A stretch of DNA of 63,520 nucleotides. Source: Candidatus Bathyarchaeota archaeon. Its GTDB lineage: Archaea; Thermoproteota; Bathyarchaeia; TCS64. The stretch covers positions 1-63,520 of the forward strand of contig JAUWBQ010000001.1 of NCBI GenBank assembly GCA_030601645.1, written 5' to 3'. The notes under the pieces are model-generated. The model searched no databases, had not been told where the DNA came from, and saw only the letters and a list, made by a program, of their open reading frames with translations. A program made the position numbers and the translations under genes. Positions 16,620 through 24,486 of this stretch are shown in pieces (the stretch's first letter is position 1; each line of letters begins with the position of its first letter).

Positions 16620-17398
16620 CAGGAAACCCCCTCGGCGAGCATCGTCGTCCTGATGTAGTCATAAGGCGTCTCCTCAATCGGCTCCGGATACCACTGATGA
16701 TGCGGGTCCAGGTTCGGCTTGATGAAGACGGGGATATTCTGCTCCCGGGCCTTCGCTATGAGGGCGTCGACCCACCTCTTCTCAGGCTTGAACTCAGGAG
16801 TACGCCCCTGTCTGGTTCTCTTCCCTATGATAATCCAGCCGATGCCCGTGAGATCCACAAGGTCACTGACGTCCTCGAGGAGAGGCTCGAAGCAGACGAG
16901 GCGAATGAATGCCTCACTCTTGATGAGCTCATCTATCCCCCAGACTTGCTCTCGCTTTGTGACGCTGATTCCAACTATGATGTTCTTCGGGATCTCGGAG
17001 ACTTCCGCGGGCCCAACCCAGAGATCGTTTTCTATTTTCCAAAGATCCCTGTACTGCTTCGTGAGGGTGACGAAGATGTGCCTAGGGCAATCCTTCATTA
17101 CCTTAAGGGCTTTCTGTCTCCATTCACGCTTGGCCATCATCCAGTCCCCCATCGAGACATTAAAGAAAACTCGCGGAGCTTTTCTCTTAAACGGCAGATC
17201 CAACTTATCCGGATGGAAAACCACCTTGAAGGGATCATCTTCTGGATATCCGAATCTGCCCTTCAACCGTTTCTCGGCGATGAATTTGGCATAGCATCCC
17301 TCACAGTGAACCCCCTCTATGCCGTCACAGCCCGAGGTCCAGTTATAGGATTCCTGGCTCCACTCTATATTCCGTTTCGCACCTTTCATTCCCATCAT
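16619..17398 (-). CDS. DUF5131 / phage Gp37-Gp68 family protein
   Basis: 259 residues. The hallmark start is present: IEWSQESYNWTSGC followed by CEGCYAKFIA, i.e. a three-cysteine cluster like that of radical SAM enzymes, then VFFNVSMGDWM and SVTKREQVWGIDEL. The family is common in phages and plasmids and is related to radical SAM proteins such as spore photoproduct lyase. Its reaction is not established. Overlaps the downstream zinc-ribbon start and the upstream DUF2493 gene stop. Confidence 0.85.
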   Translation of the reverse strand: MMGMKGAKRNIEWSQESYNWTSGCDGIEGVHCEGCYAKFIAEKRLKGRFGYPEDDPFKVVFHPDKLDLPFKRKAPRVFFNVSMGDWMMAKREWRQKALKVMKDCPRHIFVTLTKQYRDLWKIENDLWVGPAEVSEIPKNIIVGISVTKREQVWGIDELIKSEAFIRLVCFEPLLEDVSDLVDLTGIGWIIIGKRTRQGRTPEFKPEKRWVDALIAKAREQNIPVFIKPNLDPHHQWYPEPIEETPYDYIRTTMLAEGVS

Positions 17399-17787
17399 TC
17401 CAACTCAGTTTGACGAGGACCTACTCCTCCGTTGAACACTTGCACCGGAACCCAGGCCTTCCTAGCCTTGGCCACCATGTCCTTCGTCCCCACACTGTTG
17501 ACGATATCTTCATGAAAGGCCGCCACCCTGTCGACGCCAAATTCCAGCATCTCCTGGTTCCTGATAGGCCCTGCTGCATCCCCGTACTTATCCCAATCAG
17601 CCTTGAATCCGATGACGGTGTGTCCGCGTTCTCTGGCTATCCGGTCCGCTATAGTGTCGGCTCCCGGAGCCTCTCCGTGCATAATCACAGCGTTTGACGG
17701 TAGGGTCTTAATGTATGTCTCGATGCGGAACTCTGGGAGTACGTCCTCCTCTTTCCAGTTTCGACTGCCGCAGATGAGAACCCTCAT
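17395..17787 (-). CDS. DUF2493 / SLOG-family nucleotide-binding protein
   Basis: 130 residues. Starts MRVLICGSRNW, then MHGEAPGADTIADRIA, ADWDKYGDAAGPIRNQEM: the complete signature of the DUF2493 (YspA core) branch of the SLOG superfamily, Rossmann-like folds that bind nucleotides or nucleotide-derived signals. Common in phages. Ligand unknown. Confidence 0.9.
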   Translation of the reverse strand: MRVLICGSRNWKEEDVLPEFRIETYIKTLPSNAVIMHGEAPGADTIADRIARERGHTVIGFKADWDKYGDAAGPIRNQEMLEFGVDRVAAFHEDIVNSVGTKDMVAKARKAWVPVQVFNGGVGPRQTELE

Positions 17788-18479
17788 TATTTTCCCCTCC
17801 TGAGGATAAGCGGTATGATCTCATCCTTAATGTAATCCACGAACTGGCTGCTATCCACGGCGCTGAAGACCACCACCGACCCATCCCGGACGAGGCCCAC
17901 CGTATAGCCAGTCTTCTTCGTCTTGGCCACGATATACCAGGGATCCCCGACGGCTGTGAATTCGCCGTAGAAGTTGGTCTGCACAACGTTCTCACCGTAG
18001 AGCGTGGCCTTGTCCACATTGGGCACCTCGATGTTGTCGAAAAGCAGGATCTTCGTCCCGTCCGAATTCTTGTAGAATCCCTCGAGGACCCTCGGGTTGA
18101 TCATGCTCTCGACGACGGTGCCCATCTCACCGTGGAGGATGATGCTGATCTTATTGGCGACGCTGTTCGCAACGCTTTTCTTGGCCATGATTATGAGGAA
18201 GATCTGATCCTCCTGCTCGGTGAAGGCGAAGGGCGCCGACTCGGTGACGGGGATATACTGGACGACACCCCGGTGGACGGGGGTTATGACGTAGTCGTAC
18301 TGGTAGAGCCCGGTGAGATCCTCGCTGAGATAGAGGTTCTGTATGTCGGCGAGCAGATCGTAGGTTATTCTTTCCTCGAACTGCAAGTGCTCCGTCTGAC
18401 TCCATCCCTCGATGTAATCTTTGATCTCCTTGACTTCCAGAGGCCCTCTGTAGATGAAGACCTTTCCCGATTTCGGCAT
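17787..18479 (-). CDS. Hypothetical protein
   Basis: 230 residues from ATG 18479, which overlaps the upstream stop (TGATG). Contains beta-rich segments (DQIFLIIMAKKSVANSV, KISIILHGEMGTVV) and a C-terminal helix VDYIKDEIIPLILRRG. No signature I can place. Longer starts run through the neighbouring gene. Confidence 0.7.
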   Translation of the reverse strand: MPKSGKVFIYRGPLEVKEIKDYIEGWSQTEHLQFEERITYDLLADIQNLYLSEDLTGLYQYDYVITPVHRGVVQYIPVTESAPFAFTEQEDQIFLIIMAKKSVANSVANKISIILHGEMGTVVESMINPRVLEGFYKNSDGTKILLFDNIEVPNVDKATLYGENVVQTNFYGEFTAVGDPWYIVAKTKKTGYTVGLVRDGSVVVFSAVDSSQFVDYIKDEIIPLILRRGK

Positions 18480-18694
18480 CAGAGAACCTCCATCTGGGGG
18501 AGTTTTTTGTACTCGAGGAGCGGGATTTGCATCTTCTCGACGGTCAGCTCCTCCGGTTTCAGTATGTAGATGGTGTTGCATTTGTCGCACCATCTCAGAT
18601 ATGTGGGCGTCAGCATGCCAGCGGAATTCGTCTGCCCTTTTCCTAGGGCATATAACTCACGTAGCTGATTTTTGTCTTTCTTACACACGCTCAT
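18479..18694 (-). CDS. Small Cys-pair protein
   Basis: 71 residues from ATG 18694 (MSVCKKDKNQ). One CxxC in RWCDKCNTIYILK. Both ends overlap neighbours, supporting a real operon gene. Function unknown. Confidence 0.65.
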   Translation of the reverse strand: MSVCKKDKNQLRELYALGKGQTNSAGMLTPTYLRWCDKCNTIYILKPEELTVEKMQIPLLEYKKLPQMEVL

Positions 18695-18945
18695 AGTTCT
18701 TCCAACTTCCGATGAGGATTTTCCTCCATCAACTTCACCCATTTGACATGACCCCGCTCAGCAGAATCTTGATTATCATATCGCTCAACGACAACCCATT
18801 TGTACTCATAACCAAAGGCGGGAAATGTATTAGGTCCATTCTCGGGACGATTGGTTGCTGTCTCCCAGCCCTCAAGGCCTTCGATTGTCGAAACGGTCCA
18901 GTTTCCTCGCTTGTACTTCCAGGTGCTCTTCAGGGTATTCCTCAT
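18691..18945 (-). CDS. Small hypothetical protein
   Basis: 84 residues from ATG 18945, overlapping the ParB-like gene stop. Trp/Tyr-rich beta-like sequence (STWKYKRGNWTVSTIEG, FGYEYKWVVVERYD). Unrecognised. Confidence 0.65.
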   Translation of the reverse strand: MRNTLKSTWKYKRGNWTVSTIEGLEGWETATNRPENGPNTFPAFGYEYKWVVVERYDNQDSAERGHVKWVKLMEENPHRKLEEL

Positions 18946-19913
18946 AACTTGAATTCCTCCAGTACAGATTGTCTTAGTTCCTCTCCGCTCTTTTGGAACA
19001 TCTTCCTCATAAACCGGATCAGCCGGCTCCTCCATGTTTCAATGCTGGCTGCTGGCCCGATGTTCTTCTCGACGAAATCGATGAGCTCGGTAGGATACCA
19101 CTCGGCAAGCTTCGCGTACAGCCGCACTCTCTCATCGCTTCGCGGCGGCATCTGAAACTTCTTTTGAATCTGCTGCCAAGGCAACGTCTTAGCTTTGAAT
19201 CCCTTCACCATTTCCGCCGCATTACCCGGTGTGAAGCCTGCCGACTCCTGGAGCATATAGATCAAGAACTCCGAATCCTGATGTGGCCATTTCTCGAAGA
19301 TCTCACGTGTCGACATAGTGGCCTGTGCTTGGCGCATAAGCTCTCCCGACGTCAGCGGCGCTCCCCGCAATCTTGACTGGTCGAGAATTCTCTTCTGATC
19401 CTCAGGGCTATACTTTCGAAGTTCTCTGAGTGCTCTCTCCGTCTTAGGCAGATGCTCGCGATCCTCCTCCGGAGTGCCTGTATACTGCTCCGCTACGGCG
19501 ATATGTCTGGATATCCAGGATTCGCTGTGCCCCAGCTTTTTGCCTAGATCTACCTGCGTCAGCATCGAATAGTCTTTAAGTATCTTCACCACCCAGAGCC
19601 CGAGTTCAACCGAGGACATTTCTTTACGCTGATCGTTCAGTATGAAGGCCATGATGTTGGCCTCGAGATCCTCCATCTCCCTGATGTCGCAGGGGAACAT
19701 GGCGACTCCGGCTATCTTCCCCAGCCGGAAGCGTCGACGTCCATCCCAGATCTCGTACATTCCCGGTTGGTTGGGGTGCGGTCTTACAAGAAGATCTACG
19801 CGGATGCCGTGTTCCTTGATGGAGGATATGAGTTCCTCGTCGCTCACGGCGTCATGGGATAGGCGGATATCCTTGGCGAGCACCAGATCCTCATGGGATA
19901 TCAGTTGCTTCAC
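18942..19913 (-). CDS. parB: ParB/Spo0J-like partition protein
   Basis: 323 residues. ParB N-terminal pattern: a strand and helix (SIKEHGIRVDLLVRPH), the nucleotide-binding motif WDGRRRFRLGKIAG (about 53-66), and a variant of box II (LNDQRKEMSSVELG). A HTH follows (QVDLGKKLGHSESWISRHI). Such proteins bind parS-like sites and clamp DNA with CTP. It may serve partition or, in viruses, transcription. No adjacent ParA is seen. A second ParB-like gene lies at 41.4 kb. Confidence 0.88.
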   Translation of the reverse strand: MKQLISHEDLVLAKDIRLSHDAVSDEELISSIKEHGIRVDLLVRPHPNQPGMYEIWDGRRRFRLGKIAGVAMFPCDIREMEDLEANIMAFILNDQRKEMSSVELGLWVVKILKDYSMLTQVDLGKKLGHSESWISRHIAVAEQYTGTPEEDREHLPKTERALRELRKYSPEDQKRILDQSRLRGAPLTSGELMRQAQATMSTREIFEKWPHQDSEFLIYMLQESAGFTPGNAAEMVKGFKAKTLPWQQIQKKFQMPPRSDERVRLYAKLAEWYPTELIDFVEKNIGPAASIETWRSRLIRFMRKMFQKSGEELRQSVLEEFKL

Positions 19914-20470
19914 CGTTCTCTTTCCTCCTTCGTAGATTCAAGCGTGTGATCCATATCCAAGTGTCTGATTGCCTTGCACCCCAGAATTTCCTCCAGTCCT
20001 TCGAATCCTGGAAAGTTGTATCCTTTCTCAGATTCGAACCAAGCCTCAATCGCCTTGAGCTTCTTGGACATATTCTCAGCGTCGATCTTGAAACCTTTTA
20101 ATCCATCTATGCAGCTCATGTATGCCTTCTCCTGTTCCAACCAGTTTCTTTCAGTCTCTTTGTGATCCGCGATATTTTGATGAAGATTACCGATGTAGAG
20201 GCTTAGTTCATTGTGGAACTCATCCATGTCAGAAGAGATATAGAGGCCAAATGTTTTTGTCATGATTCTTTCTGATTTCAGCTCTCCATATTCCCATCGT
20301 TTTGGTTTCTCGCCCCAGGTCTCCAATGCTTTTGGACAGGAAATGTCGGGCCAATACCATCCAGGGCAGTCGTCCCGGCTCGTGAATTCACATGGCTCAC
20401 AGATTTTTGCACGTCGATCATGCATCTGTTTGAGGCCATCGGAATACGATCGGGCGAAATCACTCATCAT
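19910..20470 (-). CDS. Hypothetical protein with Cys pairs and coiled coil
   Basis: 186 residues. N-terminal AKICEPCEF and later DDCPGW, ISCPKA give a possible metal site. Residues about 85-150 are helical (ADHKETERNWLEQEKAYMSC). The double ATG overlaps the upstream stop. No known family. Confidence 0.7.
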   Translation of the reverse strand: MMSDFARSYSDGLKQMHDRRAKICEPCEFTSRDDCPGWYWPDISCPKALETWGEKPKRWEYGELKSERIMTKTFGLYISSDMDEFHNELSLYIGNLHQNIADHKETERNWLEQEKAYMSCIDGLKGFKIDAENMSKKLKAIEAWFESEKGYNFPGFEGLEEILGCKAIRHLDMDHTLESTKEERER

Positions 20471-20832
20471 GAACCCTCCTGGTCTCCTTCATGCACCCGC
20501 TCGCTCTGCCCAGGGATCCCAATGAAATCACATCCATGGCCGTAATCTTCTTTGCTACAGGAAACCAGAAACACCCTGACCCCACCCTCCGGCAGCCGTC
20601 CGCAGTCTTCGCAGAGGTACATGTGATAATAACCGCCATGTCCGTCCATATCCCCGCCGCACCAGGCCACGTCGGTGGACCCGCACCGCGGGCATGTGCT
20701 CGGATCGTCGGTCTTCACTATTTGTTCATACTTTTCGGCGCGCATGCGTATCGGGTCCTCGACCCGCCGACGTTTGCGAAACGTCTCAACGATAATTCCC
20801 CTTACAAAGTGCAATAGCTTATTCTTCATCAT
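20467..20832 (-). CDS. Zinc-finger protein, copy 1
   Basis: 121 residues. Core CPRCGSTDVAWCGGDMDG, YYHMYLCEDCGR, then VRVFLVSCSKEDYG. This 50-residue block is shared almost word for word with the plus-strand protein at 24487-24978, so the two are paralogues. The two CxxC pairs form one ribbon. Basic N-terminus (FRKRRR). Likely nucleic-acid binding, by inference. Confidence 0.75.
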   Translation of the reverse strand: MMKNKLLHFVRGIIVETFRKRRRVEDPIRMRAEKYEQIVKTDDPSTCPRCGSTDVAWCGGDMDGHGGYYHMYLCEDCGRLPEGGVRVFLVSCSKEDYGHGCDFIGIPGQSERVHEGDQEGS

Positions 20833-21140
20833 GAACCCTTCTTTTCCATGAAACGTTTGACGGTATATATGTGGAAGATTCTAAGAAAGCCCTCTATAGT
20901 TGTCTCCGCCGGTTCGAGGAGATCAGAGAGCGTCCGGTTGTGACCGCAGAAAATACCGTATTTCCCCCCTTTAGGCGCATCAGGGTCCCGCAGCACCTGT
21001 GTGGTAATCAGATCTCTGAGAAGCTTCTTGATGTCTATCTTGCTGTAGTCGAGGGAGTCAAGGTATTCGTTGAGGAACTGCTGCTGGGCGTCGGTGAGCT
21101 CGGGTGCGGTGATCGAATCCTCGAAGGTTTCATCCATCAT
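20829..21140 (-). CDS. Hypothetical helical protein
   Basis: 103 residues, starts MMDETFEDSITAPELTDAQQ, helical, with a conserved-looking loop PKGGKYGIFCGHNRT. Overlaps neighbours on both sides by four bases (ATGATG at start). Unrecognised. Confidence 0.65.
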   Translation of the reverse strand: MMDETFEDSITAPELTDAQQQFLNEYLDSLDYSKIDIKKLLRDLITTQVLRDPDAPKGGKYGIFCGHNRTLSDLLEPAETTIEGFLRIFHIYTVKRFMEKKGS

Positions 21141-21337
21141 GAAGCCTCCTTCAGAATCTCCTTTTCTATTTCATAGATACTAATCTGCCCATCCTCGAGG
21201 CCATAGTAGAAATCTGCCATATCCTCAGAGTAGCCGGCTTCCACCGCCTTAGCGATGGCATTATGCTTATCTCCGGCTTCAACAATCCAGACATGGCCCC
21301 CATCCCGCTCATTGTCCACAAAAACGAATTTCATCAT
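21137..21337 (-). CDS. Small hypothetical protein
   Basis: 66 residues. KFVFVDNERDGGHVWIVEAG then NAIAKAVEAGYSEDMADFYY: a small alpha/beta domain. The same ATGATGA overlap pattern as its neighbours. Unknown. Confidence 0.65.
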   Translation of the reverse strand: MMKFVFVDNERDGGHVWIVEAGDKHNAIAKAVEAGYSEDMADFYYGLEDGQISIYEIEKEILKEAS

Positions 21338-21350
21338 GAATCCTCCTTCA

Positions 21351-21806
21351 TCATCCTAAGTTCTCCCTGAGCCGTCTTTTCAGCTCCTCGAGCTCCTCTT
21401 CAGTCGTCGGTTTACTATGCTTAGGGTTGCACCACCAATCGAAATACTTCTTTGTTCTCGGTAGCTCCAGGAATTCATCGATGTTGGCTGCCTTGTAAGT
21501 CATACCGCTCAACATGATAATCTTGAAGTCAACGTCTGTCTCCCACTGAGGAAGCGAAAACCTGTACTTAATCATCTTCGCAGCGAACTCTATGAACTCT
21601 CTCGAGGAAGGGTCGATAGGACCTTCAGGGGACCAATATTCTACGGGGGCAGCTAGTCGATATTCGACTGTTAGATAATCCATTTTGTCTCTACAGCCCT
21701 TATGAGCGAGGCCTCGGATATCTAGGGTTTCAGGATCGATGATCCAGTATGGCTTTGTACTTCTGTGCATCTCTCTGCCGCAGAGGACGCACTCGTTAGA
21801 CATCAT
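21351..21806 (-). CDS. Zinc-binding hypothetical protein
   Basis: 151 residues. NECVLCGREMHRS and LAHKGCRDK near the start form a CCHC-like site; the rest is helical and acidic, ending KRRLRENLG. Operon gene with overlapping start. Unknown function. Confidence 0.7.
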   Translation of the reverse strand: MMSNECVLCGREMHRSTKPYWIIDPETLDIRGLAHKGCRDKMDYLTVEYRLAAPVEYWSPEGPIDPSSREFIEFAAKMIKYRFSLPQWETDVDFKIIMLSGMTYKAANIDEFLELPRTKKYFDWWCNPKHSKPTTEEELEELKRRLRENLG

Positions 21807-21934
21807 GAACCCTCCTCCATGTTCCTGCGCATCAACTCCTCAAAGGCGGCCCACGCCTCCTCATCGGTCCCGCGTGCTATCTGAAGCCTCAACGATCCCC
21901 TGCTTCGCTGCATTATGCACTTTTCAGCCATCAT
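21803..21934 (-). CDS. Small hypothetical protein (43 residues)
   Basis: Fills the gap between two operon genes exactly: its double ATG overlaps the stop of the gene upstream and its TGA overlaps the ATG of the gene downstream. Sequence is basic then acidic (IMQRSRGSLRLQIARG, EEAWAAFEELMRRN). The perfect fit to the overlap pattern is the main evidence. Confidence 0.65.
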   Translation of the reverse strand: MMAEKCIMQRSRGSLRLQIARGTDEEAWAAFEELMRRNMEEGS

Positions 21935-22250
21935 GAAGTCTCCTTAAATACTCCAAATAGCCTCTCGAACTTCCGTTTTCCTGAATATACTTCCCCAAAA
22001 CAATAGATTCAGCAATAAGTTCGGCTCGAGTTTTCGGCGGTTTTTTTCGCGGAGCGTGTCCTCGAACATGTCTACGTTTTTTACCTTCATGGCCAAGTGA
22101 CCTAAGCCACGATTCTCCACACCCACAGGCGCAGTAGACGACTTCAAATCCTTGTGATGGAACCTGCTTCGAAATCCGATCCAGATATTCCGGTGTAAAA
22201 ATATCTTCATCGGATAAACCTTGATCCCCCTTCCATTCCTCGAGGGTCAT
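21924..22250 (-). CDS. HNH-associated zinc/DNA-binding protein
   Basis: 108 residues. VYCACGCGESW followed by KKRRHVRGHAPRKK is the Cys cluster and RGH motif often found in front of phage HNH endonucleases; no HNH core follows here, so this is a stand-alone DNA-binding module. Helical C-terminus. Confidence 0.65.
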   Translation of the reverse strand: MTLEEWKGDQGLSDEDIFTPEYLDRISKQVPSQGFEVVYCACGCGESWLRSLGHEGKKRRHVRGHAPRKKPPKTRAELIAESIVLGKYIQENGSSRGYLEYLRRLHDG

Positions 22251-22253
22251 TTT

Positions 22254-22508
22254 TCATTCCCTTCGCTTTGGCCTTCGTCGATATGCTGTGATAAATGATT
22301 CACCTACCTCAATTTTCTCCAACCAGTGTCCAGATTGAAGGCCCAGAACTAAAAAGATAATCTCAAGATTCCTGAGGCAAGTCTCTCTATCAACCCCCGC
22401 CTTATCCGCGATGTTGTTTACAGTCTCGTATTTCCTCGCGGGGAGCGCTTTATAGATGCTTTCGATAATTTCAGCCTGAGTTCGTCGAATTTTCTGATTT
22501 TGCTCCAT
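22254..22508 (-). CDS. Winged-helix DNA-binding protein
   Basis: 84 residues. Helix-turn-helix in ETVNNIADKAGVDRETCLRNL, then FLVLGL and a wing (FITAYRRRPKRR). It is the first gene of the long minus-strand operon, a natural place for its regulator. Promoter region directly upstream is AT-rich. Confidence 0.75.
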   Translation of the reverse strand: MEQNQKIRRTQAEIIESIYKALPARKYETVNNIADKAGVDRETCLRNLEIIFLVLGLQSGHWLEKIEVGESFITAYRRRPKRRE

Positions 22509-22635
22509 GCGTTTTCACTGTTAGTTAAATTCCAGATAGTAATAAATGAATTGTTGTCACCAACATAACATTAAAACCCCCTGAAAACACCTCATAAAAT
22601 AAAATTATCGATAAAGATGTTTGATCTCAAATGGA
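22509..22635 (-). promoter_or_regulatory. AT-rich promoter region of the long operon
   Basis: The strand reads ATAATTTTATTTTATGAGG and later TTTATTACTA, both possible TATA boxes, before the winged-helix gene. The gene on its upstream side (22636) ends here, so this is a likely start point for transcription of the operon that runs to 8.7 kb. No clear inverted repeat. Confidence 0.5.
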
Positions 22636-22941
22636 CTACTCTTCCTCAATAGGGGGTGTTTTCTCTTGTTTTTGGGTTTGTTTCGTGGAATTAAAGATTT
22701 TTAGGGTTTGGCGGAGGTTGTCGCATGTTTCCTGGTTGAGTCGGGCATGGCAGTTGTAGCATGCTTGGGGTGGTTTTCCCTTGCTGCAGGGGGGTTTCTC
22801 ATCAAGTTTGGTCTGTTTGTAGTCTTCGCAGGTTGGGAGTCTGCCTCGTTTTTTGACCTTCCAGGTTTTCTCTGTTAATCCGCAGTTATTGCAGGTGGAA
22901 TAGCTCTTGAGGGGCGTGTTTTCATCCCAGCTATGCGGCAT
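22636..22941 (-). CDS. Cys-rich zinc protein
   Basis: 101 residues with CNNCGLTEKTW, TCEDYK, CSKGK, ACYNCHARLNQETC: at least seven cysteines, probably two zinc sites. The long lysine/glutamine tail is disordered. Unknown function. Confidence 0.7.
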   Translation of the reverse strand: MPHSWDENTPLKSYSTCNNCGLTEKTWKVKKRGRLPTCEDYKQTKLDEKPPCSKGKPPQACYNCHARLNQETCDNLRQTLKIFNSTKQTQKQEKTPPIEEE

Positions 22942-22942
22942 T

Positions 22943-23140
22943 TTAGGCCTCTACAGTGATTAACTTCTTCGCGAACCATCCAACTCCGCGCAGGACGTGA
23001 GCCTGAATACGTCCATTGACACGGCCAAACAAAAACACGGGAATGACGAATAGAAACCCCAGCCTCGTCATGACCTGGACTATGGCGCGAACTCGATTAA
23101 GGCCCCGAATTCGAACTACCATTTCTATTGTATGCGGCAT
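22943..23140 (-). CDS. Small basic protein with hydrophobic segment
   Basis: 65 residues from ATG 23140. Basic first half (VVRIRGLNRVRAIVQ) and a hydrophobic stretch LGFLFVIPVFLFG that could be one membrane span. Between the AbrB-like gene and the Cys-rich gene in the same unit. Confidence 0.6.
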   Translation of the reverse strand: MPHTIEMVVRIRGLNRVRAIVQVMTRLGFLFVIPVFLFGRVNGRIQAHVLRGVGWFAKKLITVEA

Positions 23141-23151
23141 AGAACTCACGT

Positions 23152-23424
23152 CTACTGGTTGTCGAGGTCTTCGATGATCCCTCTCAGGCTTTCAATAAGC
23201 TTTCGAGTATTTTTCAGCTTGGGGAGGCCAATGAGAAGCTGGACGATCTTCCCCTCGAGTTCGGACTGCACCCGAGTTGATGGATTGAGTACTAGAACCG
23301 AATCCGGCTCGAAGGTAGCCAGCATAGTATCCCCCTTCCGAATGTTGTGGCCATTCTCGTTACGCCACTCCTTTGGCAGGGTAATGTAAAACTGAGCTCC
23401 CTGAACCTTCCGTCTGGTCTCCAT
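23152..23424 (-). CDS. AbrB/SpoVT-type transcription regulator
   Basis: 90 residues. VQGAQFYITLPKEWRNENGH and IRKGDTMLATFEPDSVLVLNP make a typical swapped-hairpin AbrB domain; the C-terminus is a helical dimer region. It is divergent from the plus-strand cluster, and the shared 63-bp promoter suggests autoregulation plus control of the neighbour. Confidence 0.85.
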   Translation of the reverse strand: METRRKVQGAQFYITLPKEWRNENGHNIRKGDTMLATFEPDSVLVLNPSTRVQSELEGKIVQLLIGLPKLKNTRKLIESLRGIIEDLDNQ

Positions 23425-23487
23425 TATAGAGGATACTATAGACAGAATATATATAAAATCTCCTCCAACCTAAGAGTGGGAAATGAC
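23425..23487. promoter_or_regulatory. Divergent promoter of AbrB-like gene and plus-strand cluster
   Basis: TCTATAGTATCC on the minus strand and AATATATATAAAATC on the plus strand give back-to-back TATA boxes. The plus-strand part (ATATAAAATCTCCTCC then CCTAAGAG) is nearly repeated at 23732-23768 before the next plus-strand gene. Confidence 0.65.
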
Positions 23488-23736
23488 ATGAAAAGAGTTA
23501 AAACTTATTTGGAAGATGAGGAATTCTTCGATCTTGAAGAGGGTGCCTGTAACTGTGGAATAAAACTGCAGGATCTTGAAATCACGGATTTCACCTATGT
23601 TCAAATCAATGGCTTGGGAGTTCCGGCTTGCAGAAAGTGTCATATGTTGATGATCCCCAAAGAACAGCTGGCAACTCTCTTAGGTCTCATAGTGGCCAAC
23701 GCAGAGACAAGATTCCCGTCCATGGGGAACATATAA
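23488..23736 (+). CDS. Small zinc-binding protein
   Basis: 82 residues from ATG 23488, the first ATG after the TATA box. GACNCGIKLQ and ACRKCHMLM form one zinc site. Acidic N-terminal helix. A second copy of the promoter motif overlaps its stop. Confidence 0.75.
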   Translation: MKRVKTYLEDEEFFDLEEGACNCGIKLQDLEITDFTYVQINGLGVPACRKCHMLMIPKEQLATLLGLIVANAETRFPSMGNI

Positions 23737-23768
23737 AATATCTTCCTTCCTAAGAGGATGTGAGAACA
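23732..23768 (+). promoter_or_regulatory. Second copy of the TATA/leader motif
   Basis: ATATAAAATATCTTCC then CCTAAGAGGATGTGA repeats the arrangement at 23451-23485. It overlaps the stop codon of the preceding gene and would drive the next gene on its own. Confidence 0.55.
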
Positions 23769-23770
23769 CC

Positions 23771-24376
23771 TTGGATGAGCCCTCTGAGCAGGACTTAATG
23801 AAATCTGAACTGGATGCTGAAGATCGGGCCTTAATACGTTTTGAACCTTCTAAGCTGCCGAAAGACATCAAGCGGGAAGCTCGAGAGGAATGGCACTACA
23901 TGCTGTACCTTCATGGCAAACTCTATCGGGAAATAGAGGAGATCACCGGCTTCGAGAGAACCACCATCTGGAAAGATATAAAGCGCGTAATAGCCCGCCT
24001 AGGCGCCACGCCAAGGGATATGGAAGACATCCGCCAGCTGGCTTTAAGCTCGCTGAGGATCACACGCTCCGAGGTCATGAACGCGGCCCGCAAGGCCCAA
24101 GTCCAAATAGGTGGAAAAGCGGTACCCTGGGGGAGTGTGGCGAAACTCTATGAGGCGGCTGCCGGCATCGATAAAATAATTCTCCAGAGATATACTCAGC
24201 TTGGCGTTCCTCTAGGAGGATCCCGACCGGATATAGAGAAATCTAAAATCATCATCGATTATATGATAAGCAAATATGGGGCTGAGTCCTTGGATGGCTT
24301 TGAAGCCTACTATACTAGGCATCTGACCTTGAAGAAGGCGATCTCCGTCGATGTTGAGGTTGAAGAGAAAAACTAA
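23771..24376 (+). CDS. HTH protein, terminase-small-subunit-like
   Basis: 201 residues, TTG start (no closer ATG). A HTH lies in KLYREIEEITGFERTTIWKDIKR, followed by helical segments (LALSSLRITRSEVMNAARKAQ, VAKLYEAAAGIDKIILQRYTQLG), a layout seen in small terminase subunits and other phage DNA-recognition proteins. No large-subunit gene was found nearby, so this is a cautious call. A partial tRNA-Lys begins at its stop codon. Confidence 0.55.
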   Translation: MDEPSEQDLMKSELDAEDRALIRFEPSKLPKDIKREAREEWHYMLYLHGKLYREIEEITGFERTTIWKDIKRVIARLGATPRDMEDIRQLALSSLRITRSEVMNAARKAQVQIGGKAVPWGSVAKLYEAAAGIDKIILQRYTQLGVPLGGSRPDIEKSKIIIDYMISKYGAESLDGFEAYYTRHLTLKKAISVDVEVEEKN

Positions 24377-24377
24377 T

Positions 24378-24436
24378 GTTAGCGCAAGAGACTTTTAACC
24401 TCTGGGTCGGGAGTTCGAATCCTCCCGAGCCCACCA
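24378..24436 (+). other. Partial tRNA-Lys(UUU), 3' part with CCA
   Basis: From the D-loop end onward the sequence fits a tRNA: anticodon loop CTTTTAA (anticodon TTT at 24394-24396), variable loop GGGTC, T-loop TTCGAAT, acceptor strand CGAGCCC, then A and an encoded CCA. The 5' acceptor strand and first part of the D-arm (about 17 bases) are missing and replaced by coding sequence. One mismatch each in anticodon and T stems. It cannot be a working tRNA alone; a tRNA 3' end of this kind is typical of an attachment site. Confidence 0.7.
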
Positions 24437-24486
24437 TGAACCAAAAACCAGAAAGGATTTTAAACCTCTAGAGGAACGTCTATACG

